From the NCBI RefSeq assembly GCF_040365005.1, contig NZ_BAABWV010000001.1:124001-188000 (forward strand): a stretch of 64,000 nt of DNA, read 5' to 3'. The DNA comes from Antarcticimicrobium sp040365005 (GTDB lineage Bacteria > Pseudomonadota > Alphaproteobacteria > Rhodobacterales > Rhodobacteraceae). The notes beneath the pieces are model-generated. The model was not told the origin of the DNA, searched no databases, and worked only from the letters and a program-made list of their open reading frames with translations. The translations under genes were made by a program, and so were the position numbers. Position 1 is the first letter of the stretch. Every line of letters starts with the position of its first letter. Positions 51,299-59,622 of the stretch are shown one piece after another.

Positions 51299-52417
51299 TC
51301 AACCGATCAAGGCATCCCGCCCCGACAGCCGGTCATAATGGGCCTGAAGCCGTTGCAACGCGATCCGAAGCACGATCTTGCCGGACCGGGCCGACCAGCC
51401 GAGACGTTTCTCGGCCTGTTCCAGCCCCTCCATGTAGCAGCAGCACCGCAGCGCAACATCGCTCAAGCCGGGGCCGAGATCTTCGAGGGCGCGCCGCACA
51501 CGGTCGCGCGCGGCGACCGGACCGGAACTGGCGCCTGATCCGGTGCTGCCATCGGCAACGCCGCCGGTCAGGACCCGGTCCCAGTTTCCGGTGACCCGCG
51601 GACCGATCTGGGCGAGTTCAAAATCCTCGCGCAGACGCTCGCCCGCGCGCACCTTCCCGGTGTCGAGGAACGGCTGACCATCCTTGTCCTTGCGGCGGGC
51701 AAGCAAAAGGATCGGGCTTTCGGCGCGACAGTTGCGCCCTCGCCCTGGCTGGGCGTCCTCTTCCGATCCGCCGGCTCCGGACACGGTGTAAGGGACCTGT
51801 GCCTCGGCCATCCCGGTTTCGGTCCGGGTCCGGGCACGGTTTTCCAACCGGGCCAGCATCCGCTGCAACGCGGTGCGCCCGACCCCGGTGATCCGATAGC
51901 GACAGATCCGGCCCGGCGCGTCACAGGCGATCCAATCGTTCAACGCCATCGCTTGTGCAACTGCCACATCGACAACGGCGGTACGTGTTCCCGCCCCCTG
52001 TGCATCCCCCCGAACCACCACGGCCTTTTCCATCTGCTCGGCGACGGCCAGCACGGCGCCGGGTTCGCAGAGACGGCGCAATATGGTCAGCGCTTCATTG
52101 TTGAACGCGCCCCCCTCGGTTTCGGGGGCTGGGATTTGCGCGTGGTTCATCGCGGCGGCCTCCTTTCCTGCGGCCTGCCCGGCGAGGTCCGACGCCGATC
52201 CGGCATAGACCGCCGCCAATGCCGTCAAGGCGGCATCCACCAGCGGGTCATCCCGGCGCGTTTCCACCCGGCGGATCTGGCGCAGGACGGTCGAGGCATG
52301 GCAGCCCGCCGCGCGCGCCAGCGCCCGGATCGGTCGGCCGGCGACAGTATGGTCGAGATACCGTTTCGCGGGGGTCGGAACCCAGGTGGGAACCGGCGGA
52401 AGAGGATCATGTTTCAT
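51299..52417 (-). CDS. DUF6456 domain protein with helix-turn-helix
   Basis: A 372-residue protein typical of Rhodobacterales. An N-terminal helix-turn-helix is likely (GRPIRALARAAGCHASTVLRQIRRVE, about residues 28-53), a middle region resembles a winged helix (ALTILRRLCEPG, and RICRYRITGVGRTALQRML), and the C-terminal DUF6456 domain (about 225-365) has ESPILLLARRKDKDGQPFL, a GERLREDFELAQIGPRVTGNWD block and RSGKIVLRIALQRLQAHY. This suggests a DNA-binding regulator of unknown target. The ATG at 52417 is preferred over one at 52441. It is divergent from the DUF6477 gene, with a DnaA-box-like site between them. Confidence 0.85.
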   Translation of the reverse strand: MKHDPLPPVPTWVPTPAKRYLDHTVAGRPIRALARAAGCHASTVLRQIRRVETRRDDPLVDAALTALAAVYAGSASDLAGQAAGKEAAAMNHAQIPAPETEGGAFNNEALTILRRLCEPGAVLAVAEQMEKAVVVRGDAQGAGTRTAVVDVAVAQAMALNDWIACDAPGRICRYRITGVGRTALQRMLARLENRARTRTETGMAEAQVPYTVSGAGGSEEDAQPGRGRNCRAESPILLLARRKDKDGQPFLDTGKVRAGERLREDFELAQIGPRVTGNWDRVLTGGVADGSTGSGASSGPVAARDRVRRALEDLGPGLSDVALRCCCYMEGLEQAEKRLGWSARSGKIVLRIALQRLQAHYDRLSGRDALIG

Positions 52418-52476
52418 CTTTTCGCCAGCAGATCGTCTCAAGGGCAGATCAGTTCATCCAGTTCATATCCCCAGGG

Positions 52477-52511
52477 TTATCCACAAAGTTGGGTAACCTT
52501 GGTTACGCAGC
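52477..52511 (+). promoter_or_regulatory. Consensus DnaA box TTATCCACA with adjacent dyad
   Basis: TTATCCACA (52477-52485) matches the high-affinity DnaA box exactly. It is followed by the inverted repeat GTAACC-TT-GGTTAC (52493-52506) and an AT-rich stretch. It lies in the 237-base divergent region between the DUF6456 and DUF6477 genes. A role as DnaA-controlled promoter or titration site is possible. A full origin is not supported because no cluster of boxes is seen. Confidence 0.45.
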
Positions 52512-52654
52512 GGTTAACAAATCGCCGGAACGGAAAGCATTGTTTCCTAAAGATAAACAAAAGTGAAAGCAGCGCGCGCTCACATCCGCCCCCGCAACAC
52601 CCGCTTGGGTTGTGCAAAACTCGAGCCTTTCCCTCTGCTCGGAAAGGACCCGCG

Positions 52655-52966
52655 ATGCAAGACATCCACAGCCTGATTGCCCGTCTCCGGCGTCCCCGCC
52701 TCTTGGTCCGCGCGGCCCGGATCGGGGCGCGTGACTATCGCCGGACGGTGCATTTGCCGCGGCTGCTCGGCTATGGCCGACTACCGGAGCCGGCGCCGGC
52801 CCTGATCCGCCTGATAGAGATCGAGGAGGAGATCGAGGAGCTGCGACGCATCCAGGATGCCGGCTATTCGCTGATCCGGCATCTGGACGTTCTGATTGCC
52901 CTGGTCGGCGAGGCGCAGCTGCTGCATGTGCAGCGCGATGCGCCGCACCTCACCCCGGTTACATGA
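52655..52966 (+). CDS. DUF6477 family protein
   Basis: A 103-residue highly basic then acidic helical protein starting MQDIHSLIARLRRPRLLVRAARIGA and containing DYRRTVHLPRLLG and the Glu-rich helix IEIEEEIEELRRIQDAGYS. It matches the Rhodobacterales-specific family DUF6477. The family has no assigned function to my knowledge. The ATG at 52655 follows GGAAAGGA. The 3' end overlaps the convergent mttB-like gene by eight bases. The pairing with the divergent DUF6456 gene suggests a shared function. Confidence 0.8.
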   Translation: MQDIHSLIARLRRPRLLVRAARIGARDYRRTVHLPRLLGYGRLPEPAPALIRLIEIEEEIEELRRIQDAGYSLIRHLDVLIALVGEAQLLHVQRDAPHLTPVT

Positions 52967-54503
52967 AGGCGTCGGGCATCGACTCCTTCTTGGCGGCGAC
53001 ATAGGCGGTCAACGCCTCGGCGATCGCCGGATCAAGCGCTGGCTGCTGATAGACGTTGAGCAGATGCGCCACCCGGGCCGAGGCCAGCGCCTGGGTGTCG
53101 CGCGCGCCGTCTTCCTCCCAGGTCTCGAACGGCTTGTAGTCCAGCAGATCGGTGCGCCAGAACGCAGATTTGAAATTCGCCTGGGTATGCGCGCAGCCAA
53201 GGTAATGGCCACCCGGCCCCACCTCGCGCAGGGCGTCCATCGCCTGGGCGCTCTCGTCCACCGGCACCCCTTCGGCCAGCTTGTGCAGGATGCCCAGCTG
53301 ATCCGCGTCCATCACGAATTTCTCGTAGGAGGACACCAGCCCGCCCTCGAGCCAGCCGCAGGCGTGCAGCATGAAGTTCACCCCGCCCAGCAGTGCCGCG
53401 TTATGGGTATGCGCGGTTTCATAAGCCGCCTGCGCGTCGGGCAGTTTCGAGGCACAGAGCCCCCCGCCCGACCGGAACGGCAGCCCCAGCCGCCGCGCCA
53501 ACTGACCGGCACCATAGAGGATCTGGCTGGCCTCGGGCGTGCCAAAGGTCGGCGCGCCGGAGTTCATGTCGATCGAGGTGACAAAGGCGCCGAATACCAC
53601 CGGTGCGCCGGGGCGCACCAACTGGCTGTAGGCGATGCCGGCCAGAACCTCGGCCAGTACCTGCGTCAGAGTGCCCGCGACCGAGACCGGCGCCATCGCA
53701 CCGCCTACGATGAAAGGCGAGATCACGCAGGCCTGGTTGTTGGCGGCATAGATCTCCAGTGCGCCCATCATCACGTCGTCGAAGGTCATCGGCGAGTTGA
53801 TGTTGATCAGCGAGGTCATCACCGTGTTGTCTTGCACGAACTCCTTGCCGAACAGGATCCCGCACATGTCGACGCTGTCCTGCGCGCGGCTCGGATCGGT
53901 CACCGATCCCATGAAGGGCTTGTCGCTCAGGGTCATATGGGCCAGCAACATGTCGAGGTGACGCTTGTTCACCGGGACATCGGTGGGTTCGCAGACCGTG
54001 CCGCCGGAATGGTGCAGGTACTTGGACATGTAGCCCAGTTTCACGAAATTGCGGAAATCCTCCATCGTGGCATAGCGGCGCCCGCCAGCGGCATCGCGCA
54101 CGAAGGGCGGGCCGTAGACCGGGGCGCAGACCAAGGTCTTGCCGCCGATCTCCACCGATTTCTCGGGATTGCGAGCGTGCTGGGTAAAGCGTGACGGCGC
54201 GGTCGCGCAGAGCTTGCGCGCCAGACCACGCGGAATGCGCACCCGTTCGCCCTCGATCTCGGACCCGGCGGCGCGCCAACGCTCCAGCGCGGCGGGGTTG
54301 TTGACGAAGTTGACGCCGATCTCTTCCAGCACGGTTTCGGCGTTGGCCTCGATAATCTCCATCGCCTCTTCGGTGAGGATCTCGAAATTCGGGATATTGC
54401 GCTCGATGTATTTCGCGGTTTCGATCCGCACCGCGGTCCGCTCGGCCCTGCGGGCCGCGCCCCCACCGCCCCGTGCCCTGCGTCGTGTACCTGCCTCTGA
54501 CAT
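52959..54503 (-). CDS. mttB: Trimethylamine methyltransferase (MttB) family protein, non-pyrrolysine type
   Basis: A 514-residue TIM-barrel methyltransferase of the COG5598/MttB superfamily. Archaeal MttB reads an amber codon as pyrrolysine; this frame has no in-frame stop, so it belongs to the non-pyrrolysine branch. That branch includes glycine betaine:corrinoid methyltransferase MtgB and related enzymes for quaternary amines. Conserved family stretches are ATMEDFRNFVKLGYMSKYLHHSGG, SDKPFMGSVTDP and GAMAPVSVAGTL. The N-terminus is Arg-rich. The ATG at 54503 starts the recognisable protein; an open frame to 54638 adds unrelated sequence. It would need a corrinoid protein, which is not in the window. 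Confidence 0.88.
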   Translation of the reverse strand: MSEAGTRRRARGGGGAARRAERTAVRIETAKYIERNIPNFEILTEEAMEIIEANAETVLEEIGVNFVNNPAALERWRAAGSEIEGERVRIPRGLARKLCATAPSRFTQHARNPEKSVEIGGKTLVCAPVYGPPFVRDAAGGRRYATMEDFRNFVKLGYMSKYLHHSGGTVCEPTDVPVNKRHLDMLLAHMTLSDKPFMGSVTDPSRAQDSVDMCGILFGKEFVQDNTVMTSLININSPMTFDDVMMGALEIYAANNQACVISPFIVGGAMAPVSVAGTLTQVLAEVLAGIAYSQLVRPGAPVVFGAFVTSIDMNSGAPTFGTPEASQILYGAGQLARRLGLPFRSGGGLCASKLPDAQAAYETAHTHNAALLGGVNFMLHACGWLEGGLVSSYEKFVMDADQLGILHKLAEGVPVDESAQAMDALREVGPGGHYLGCAHTQANFKSAFWRTDLLDYKPFETWEEDGARDTQALASARVAHLLNVYQQPALDPAIAEALTAYVAAKKESMPDAFM

Positions 54504-54865
54504 GTCTTCATCCCCCGACCAGCCGGATTGTTGTGTTCCGGTTGATAGCGCAGCCACAGGGGCAGCCCCGCATGGATAACGGCGCATCAGGGGAAAAAGC
54601 GACATCCCGGGCCTGCCGCAAAACATATGGACGTCCATTCACCGAAAAATCGACGTGCGATACGCCAAGGGACCGCTTGAACGACGGCGGCAGCCCGGGG
54701 GCCCTTGTCTGCGGCAACGGAGAAACGAGCACCGACCTATCGGCCCCCCTTTCGCGAGGCTGGGCGTCTGGCGTCTCCTACGGATGGTGATTTCCGGCGC
54801 GCCCGCGTGAAACCATGCGCGGGCGCCACTTGCGCAAATCAAGAAGCGGCGCTATCGACCGCTGC
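54504..54865. other. 362-base divergent control region of mttB and guaA
   Basis: No gene is supported here. It must hold the promoters of the mttB-like gene (minus) and guaA (plus). The main visible structure is the palindrome at 54627-54638. GC-rich inverted stretches near 54795-54825 (GGCGCGCCCGCG and GCGCGGGCGCC) may fold in the guaA leader, but I cannot match them to a known riboswitch. Confidence 0.5.
54627..54638. promoter_or_regulatory. Perfect palindrome ATGGACGTCCAT upstream of mttB
   Basis: Twelve bases that equal their own reverse complement, about 124 bases before the mttB ATG. The ATGGAC half-site also occurs in the soxB/dehydrogenase divergent region (12758-12764 and 12895-12911), so a shared regulator is possible. 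Binding is inferred. Confidence 0.45.
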
Positions 54866-56431
54866 ATGACCCAGACATCGCATGACCGCCTCCTCATCAT
54901 CGATTTCGGCAGCCAGGTAACGCAGCTCATCGCGCGCCGCCTGCGCGAGCTGAACGTGTATTGCGAAATCCACCCCTATCAGAACGTGACCGAGGGTTTT
55001 CTCGACACGTTCTCGCCCAAGGCCGTGATTTTTTCCGGCGGGCCGGATTCGGTAACGCGCGAAGGCTCGCCCCGGCCGCCGAAAGCGGTCTATGACCTTG
55101 GCGTGCCGATCCTGGGCATCTGCTATGGCCAACAGGTCATGATGCAGGACCTGGGCGGCAAGGTAGAGGCCGGCGAATCCCACACCGCCGAATTCGGCCG
55201 CGCCTATGTCACCCCCACGGACACCCGGATCGACCTGCTGGTCGGGTGGTTCCTCGAGGATCGCGAACAGGTCTGGATGAGCCACGGCGATCACGTCTCG
55301 GCGCTGGCCCCGGGTTTCGAGGTCTACGGCACCTCGCCCGGCGCGCCCTTTGCGATCACCGCCGATCTGGAGCGCAATTTTTTCGCGGTGCAGTTCCACC
55401 CCGAGGTGCACCACACCCCCAACGGCAAGACGCTGTATGAAAACTTCGTCCGGCTCGCGGGTTTCACCGGCGACTGGACCATGGACGCCTACCGCGAAGA
55501 GGCGATCCGCAAGATCCGCGAACAGGTCGGCGACGCCAAGGTGATCTGTGCCCTGTCCGGCGGGGTCGACAGCTCGGTCGCCGCCGCGCTGCTGCACGAG
55601 GCGATCGGCGAGCAACTCACCTGCGTCTTTGTCGACCACGGGCTGTTGCGCCTGAACGAGGCCGAGGAAGTCGTGGGCATGTTCCGCGATCACATGAACC
55701 TGCAGGTGATCCACGCGCAGGAGCAGGAGTTGTTCCTGGGCGAACTCGACGGCGTTTCGGACCCCGAAACCAAGCGCAAGATCATCGGCAAGCTGTTCAT
55801 CGACGTGTTCCAGAAATACGCCGACGGGATCGAAGGCGCGCAGTTCCTGGCGCAAGGCACGCTTTATCCCGACGTGATCGAATCGGTCAGCTTCAACGGC
55901 GGCCCCTCGGTCACCATCAAGAGCCACCATAACGTCGGCGGACTGCCAGAAAAGATGGGGCTGAAGCTGGTCGAGCCGCTGCGCGAGTTGTTCAAGGACG
56001 AGGTGCGCGCGCTGGGCCACGAGTTGGGCCTGCCGGCGAGTTTCATCGGGCGTCACCCCTTCCCGGGTCCGGGCCTTGCCATTCGTTGCCCCGGCGAGAT
56101 CACCCGCGAAAAACTGGACATCCTGCGCAAGGCCGACGCCGTCTATATCGACCAGATCCGCAAGCACGGCCTTTACGACGAGATCTGGCAGGCCTTCGTC
56201 GCGATCCTGCCGGTGCGCACGGTGGGCGTGATGGGCGACGGGCGCACCTATGATTTCGCCTGTGCGCTGCGCGCGGTCACCAGCGTCGACGGCATGACCG
56301 CCGACTATTACCCGTTCAGCCACGAGTTCCTGGGCGAGACTGCCACCCGGATCATCAACGAGGTCAAGGGCATCAACCGTGTCACCTATGACGTGACCTC
56401 GAAGCCGCCGGGCACTATCGAGTGGGAGTGA
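54866..56431 (+). CDS. guaA: GMP synthase (glutamine-hydrolysing)
   Basis: A 521-residue enzyme converting XMP to GMP. The N-terminal class I glutamine amidotransferase domain has the nucleophile in GICYGQQ (Cys86) and the FHPEV triad histidine. The ATP-pyrophosphatase domain has the P-loop ALSGGVDSS (about residue 230). The C-terminal dimerisation domain carries HPFPGPGLAIR and ends TIEWE as usual. The ATG at 54866 (MTQTSHDRLL) is chosen over an upstream frame at 54815. A strong terminator follows at 56454. Confidence 0.97.
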   Translation: MTQTSHDRLLIIDFGSQVTQLIARRLRELNVYCEIHPYQNVTEGFLDTFSPKAVIFSGGPDSVTREGSPRPPKAVYDLGVPILGICYGQQVMMQDLGGKVEAGESHTAEFGRAYVTPTDTRIDLLVGWFLEDREQVWMSHGDHVSALAPGFEVYGTSPGAPFAITADLERNFFAVQFHPEVHHTPNGKTLYENFVRLAGFTGDWTMDAYREEAIRKIREQVGDAKVICALSGGVDSSVAAALLHEAIGEQLTCVFVDHGLLRLNEAEEVVGMFRDHMNLQVIHAQEQELFLGELDGVSDPETKRKIIGKLFIDVFQKYADGIEGAQFLAQGTLYPDVIESVSFNGGPSVTIKSHHNVGGLPEKMGLKLVEPLRELFKDEVRALGHELGLPASFIGRHPFPGPGLAIRCPGEITREKLDILRKADAVYIDQIRKHGLYDEIWQAFVAILPVRTVGVMGDGRTYDFACALRAVTSVDGMTADYYPFSHEFLGETATRIINEVKGINRVTYDVTSKPPGTIEWE

Positions 56432-56453
56432 GGGCGAGTGACGGACCATCGAC

Positions 56454-56484
56454 AAACCCCGGCCTAGTGCCGGGGTTTTCGTTT
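56454..56484 (+). terminator. Rho-independent terminator of guaA
   Basis: AAACCCCGGC (56454-56463) and GCCGGGGTTT (56469-56478) form a ten-base stem with loop CTAGT, followed by TCGTTTT. It lies 23 bases after the guaA stop. Confidence 0.85.
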
Positions 56485-56565
56485 TCCGCCATGCAAGGCG
56501 CGCCAATACCCGCTTGACCTCCCCCGGCTTTGGCGGTTCGGTGCGCGCCGAAGAGAGGTCGCAAC

Positions 56566-57450
56566 ATGCAGGATACATCGCCGCCCCGCGTCGGGCTTGC
56601 CGCGCTCTGGATGACCGGCGCCATCGTGTCGTTCTCGGCGATGGCGATCTCGGGACGCGAGGTCAGCCAGACCCACGATACCTTTGAAATCATGATGTAT
56701 CGCAGCCTGTTGGGCTTCGTGATCGTGGTCGTCATTCTGGCGGCGACCGGCAAGCTGGGACAAGTCAACACCCGTGACTTCGGCACCCAGACCGGGCGCA
56801 ACCTGATGCATTTCGCCGGTCAGAACCTCTGGCTTCTGGCGGTCACCCTGATCCCGCTGGCGCAGGTCTTTGCGCTGGAGTTCACCGCGCCGCTCTGGGT
56901 GGTGGTGCTGTCGCCGCTGGTGCTGGGCGAACGGCTGACCCCGACCCGGGCGCTGGCGGCGCTGATCGGCTTCGCCGGCATCCTGATCGTCGCCCGCCCC
57001 AGCGCCGAGACGCTGAACATCGGGCTGTTGGCGGCCGCCAGCGCGGCCCTGTTCTTTGCCATCACCAACATGCTGACCAAGAAGCTCACGCGGCGTCACA
57101 GCGTGGCGAACATCATGTTCTGGCTGACGCTGATGCAACTTGTTTTCGGGGCCGTCGCCGCCGGGTTCGACGGCGATGTCGCCCTGCCCGATGCCGTCAG
57201 CCTGCCGTGGCTGGTGGTGATCGCGCTGGGTGGGCTGCTGGCGCATTTCTGCATAACCAACGCGCTGTCCATCGCGCCCGCAACGGTGGTGATGCCGATC
57301 GACTTTGCCCGGCTGCCCACCATCGCCATCGTCGGCATGATTCTTTACGCGGAACCGCTGGACATCTGGATCTTTGCCGGCGCGGCGGTGATCTTTGCCG
57401 GAAACTACCTCAACATCCTTGCCGAGACGCGGCGGACCCGCCCGGCCTGA
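56566..57450 (+). CDS. EamA/DMT-family transporter
   Basis: A 294-residue inner-membrane protein with ten TM segments in two EamA repeats (about residues 10-140 and 150-285). The first ends with TAPLWVVVLSPLVLGERLTPTRALAALIGFAGILI, the second with an equivalent helix pair at the C-terminus, as usual for drug/metabolite exporters. GAGAGG precedes the ATG at 56566. The substrate is unknown; EamA proteins often export amino acids or their derivatives. Confidence 0.88.
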   Translation: MQDTSPPRVGLAALWMTGAIVSFSAMAISGREVSQTHDTFEIMMYRSLLGFVIVVVILAATGKLGQVNTRDFGTQTGRNLMHFAGQNLWLLAVTLIPLAQVFALEFTAPLWVVVLSPLVLGERLTPTRALAALIGFAGILIVARPSAETLNIGLLAAASAALFFAITNMLTKKLTRRHSVANIMFWLTLMQLVFGAVAAGFDGDVALPDAVSLPWLVVIALGGLLAHFCITNALSIAPATVVMPIDFARLPTIAIVGMILYAEPLDIWIFAGAAVIFAGNYLNILAETRRTRPA

Positions 57451-57525
57451 GGCAACCACGCCCCCGGCCTGATTGACCCCCCCGCGCCGCGTCGCTAGCA
57501 AGGGCGAAAAGGGGATCGAGGGATC

Positions 57526-58389
57526 ATGCTCTACACTTCGGCGGATGACTGGCGCGGCGCGGCGCGCAAACGGGTGCTGTTCTTTGGCATGTCGGGGCTG
57601 GGCAAGACCTTCGTGAGCAACATGCTCCGCGCGCAGGGCGACTGGTTCCACTACAGCATCGATTACCGCATCGGCACCCGCTACATGGGCGAGTACATCA
57701 CCGACAACGCCAAGGCGCAGGCAATGAAGGTGCCGTTCCTGCGCGATCTCCTGCTGTCGGATTCGATCTACATCGGCTCGAACATCAGCTTCGACAATCT
57801 CACCCCGGTCTCGACCTACTTGGGCAAGCCCGGCGATGCGGCCAAGGGCGGGCTGCCGATCACCGAGTACCGCCGGCGGCAAGAGCAGTTCCGCCTGGCC
57901 GAGATCCACGCGCTGCTGGATACCGAGTATTTCATCGACCGGGCCGAACGGCTGTATGGCTATCCCAATTTCATCTGCGATACCGGCGGGTCGATCTGCG
58001 AATGGGTCGATCCGGACGATCCCAAGGACCCGGTATTGAGCGAGTTGGATCGCCACACGTTGATGGTCTGGATCAAGGGCGACGACGCCCATACCGAAGA
58101 GCTGATCCGCCGCTTCGACCGGGCGCCCAAGCCGATGTCCTACCAGCCGGAATTCCTCGACAGCGCGTGGACCGCCTATCTCGACCAGAAGGGCGTCGAC
58201 GAGGCCCGGGTCGATCCCGATGATTTCATCCGCTGGACCTATGCGCAGGCACTGGCGCATCGCCAGCCGCGCTATGCGGCGATGGCGCGCAACTGGGGCC
58301 TCACGGTGACCGCCGACCAGATCGCCGCGCTGCGCGACGCGGCGGATTTCGACACGCTGATCGCCGAGGCCATCGCCGCGCGCCGCTGA
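57526..58389 (+). CDS. P-loop ATPase/kinase-like protein of unknown function
   Basis: A 287-residue cytoplasmic protein with an N-terminal Walker A motif GMSGLGKT (about residues 21-28) after a short beta strand (RVLFF), then an SIDYRIGTRYMGEYI segment. A conserved-looking middle contains ICDTGGSICEWVDPDD, which could hold a Walker B-like acidic pair. The rest is mainly helical. The look is of a small P-loop kinase or ATPase found in Rhodobacterales. I cannot assign a substrate. The start follows GGGGATCGAGGGATC at 57526. It lies between the EamA transporter and metA on the same strand, each with its own gap. Confidence 0.78.
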   Translation: MLYTSADDWRGAARKRVLFFGMSGLGKTFVSNMLRAQGDWFHYSIDYRIGTRYMGEYITDNAKAQAMKVPFLRDLLLSDSIYIGSNISFDNLTPVSTYLGKPGDAAKGGLPITEYRRRQEQFRLAEIHALLDTEYFIDRAERLYGYPNFICDTGGSICEWVDPDDPKDPVLSELDRHTLMVWIKGDDAHTEELIRRFDRAPKPMSYQPEFLDSAWTAYLDQKGVDEARVDPDDFIRWTYAQALAHRQPRYAAMARNWGLTVTADQIAALRDAADFDTLIAEAIAARR

Positions 58390-58534
58390 CCCCCGGCCCC
58401 TTTGACGACCCAAGGACGGTGGCCATTGATCGGCTGCCCCCTCCCCCCACCGCCACGGACGGCAACCGGGCGGGAAATGCCACCGCAGCGCGCCGTTCGG
58501 CCCGGTATCAAGACCCGCAATCCGGCCCGGAGAC

Positions 58535-58563
58535 TTGGCACCGCCGCAGGCACGGATTATCTA
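58535..58563 (+). promoter_or_regulatory. Promoter of metA
   Basis: TTGGCA (58535-58540) and TATCTA (58558-58563) are spaced by 17 bases, close to sigma70 consensus. The expected start of transcription near 58570 leaves a leader of only about 20 bases. Confidence 0.65.
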
Positions 58564-58589
58564 GCGGGTACAAAAGGAAGATCTTCGAC

Positions 58590-59528
58590 ATGCCCATCAA
58601 AATCCCATCCGACCTGCCCGCCTATGATGTCCTCACCCGTGAAGGCGTCATGGTCATGTCCGAGGAACAGGCGGCCCGTCAGGATATCCGCCCGCTGAAG
58701 ATCGCGCTTCTCAACCTGATGCCGAAGAAGATCCAGACCGAGACGCAGTTCGCCCGGCTGATCGGCGCGACGCCGCTGCAGATCGAATTCTCGCTGATCC
58801 GGATGTCCGATCACGAAAGCAAGACCACCTCGACCGAGCACATGGAAGAGTTCTACCATCCGTTCAAGGAGGTGAAGGACCAGAAATTCGACGGGCTGAT
58901 CATCACCGGCGCCCCGATCGAACACCTGGATTTCGGCGATGTCACCTATTGGGACGAATTGCGCGAGGTGTTCGAATGGACCCAGACCAACGTGCATTCC
59001 ACCTTTGGCGTCTGCTGGGGCGCAATGGCGATGATCAACCATTTCCACGGGGTTCAGAAACACCTGCTCGAACACAAGGCCTTTGGCTGTTTCCGCCACC
59101 GCAACCTTGCGCCGGCCTCGCCGTTCCTGCGCGGCTTTTCCGACGACCTCGTGGTGCCGGTCAGCCGCTGGACCGAGATCCGGCAGCCGGAGCTGGACGC
59201 CAAGCCTGCACTGACCACGCTTCTGAGCAGTGACGAGGTCGGCCCTTGCCTTGTCGAGGACCCGCAGCATCGCGCGCTCTATGTGTTCAACCACTTCGAG
59301 TACGATAGCGATACCCTCAAGCAGGAATATGACCGCGACGCCCAGAACGGCACCGCCGTCAACGTCCCGGTGAACTATTATCCCGACGACGATCCGTCGC
59401 GCACCCCGCTGAACCGCTGGCGCGGCCATGCCCATCTTCTCTACGGGAACTGGATCAGCGAGATTTACGGCACCACCCCCTATGATATCGAGCGGATCGG
59501 CCTGGAATCCTCGGACCTGAGGGGCTGA
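58590..59528 (+). CDS. metA: Homoserine O-acyltransferase MetA, predicted acetyl-CoA specific
   Basis: A 312-residue class I glutamine amidotransferase-fold enzyme for the first step of methionine synthesis. The canonical residues fall at their standard numbers: nucleophile C142 in GVCWGAM, K163, and H235/E237 in FNHFE. Residue 111, in ITGAPIEHLDF, is Glu; in characterised MetA proteins Glu111 goes with acetyl-CoA and Gly111 with succinyl-CoA. The enzyme is therefore predicted to be homoserine O-acetyltransferase despite the usual label O-succinyltransferase. The ATG at 58590 (MPIKIPSD) follows AAAGGAAG; the upstream frame to 58419 is not supported. Confidence 0.94.
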   Translation: MPIKIPSDLPAYDVLTREGVMVMSEEQAARQDIRPLKIALLNLMPKKIQTETQFARLIGATPLQIEFSLIRMSDHESKTTSTEHMEEFYHPFKEVKDQKFDGLIITGAPIEHLDFGDVTYWDELREVFEWTQTNVHSTFGVCWGAMAMINHFHGVQKHLLEHKAFGCFRHRNLAPASPFLRGFSDDLVVPVSRWTEIRQPELDAKPALTTLLSSDEVGPCLVEDPQHRALYVFNHFEYDSDTLKQEYDRDAQNGTAVNVPVNYYPDDDPSRTPLNRWRGHAHLLYGNWISEIYGTTPYDIERIGLESSDLRG

Positions 59529-59622
59529 GCGACGTGACGTCGCTGTTCTGCGTATCGCACGGGTTTGCGTAAAGCGGATTAACATTCCATATAGAGATCG
59601 AAGGTTATTGAAAGGCAGGCGC

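Noticed and set aside
50985..51302. A 105-codon minus-strand frame filling the gap upstream of oxyR
   Set aside because: No ribosome site, no recognisable domain, and composition unlike the neighbouring genes; it covers the oxyR promoter region.
52442..52654. Possible chromosomal origin at the DnaA box
   Set aside because: Only one consensus DnaA box is seen and no typical origin neighbours (dnaA, hemE, parAB, gidA) are present.
54839..58413. Long minus-strand frames opposite guaA, the EamA gene and the P-loop gene
   Set aside because: They are antisense shadows; the plus-strand frames carry unambiguous conserved motifs and proper start sites.
58390..58589. SAM-II riboswitch upstream of metA
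   Set aside because: The conserved SAM-II core sequences could not be found, and a promoter close to the ATG leaves too little leader.
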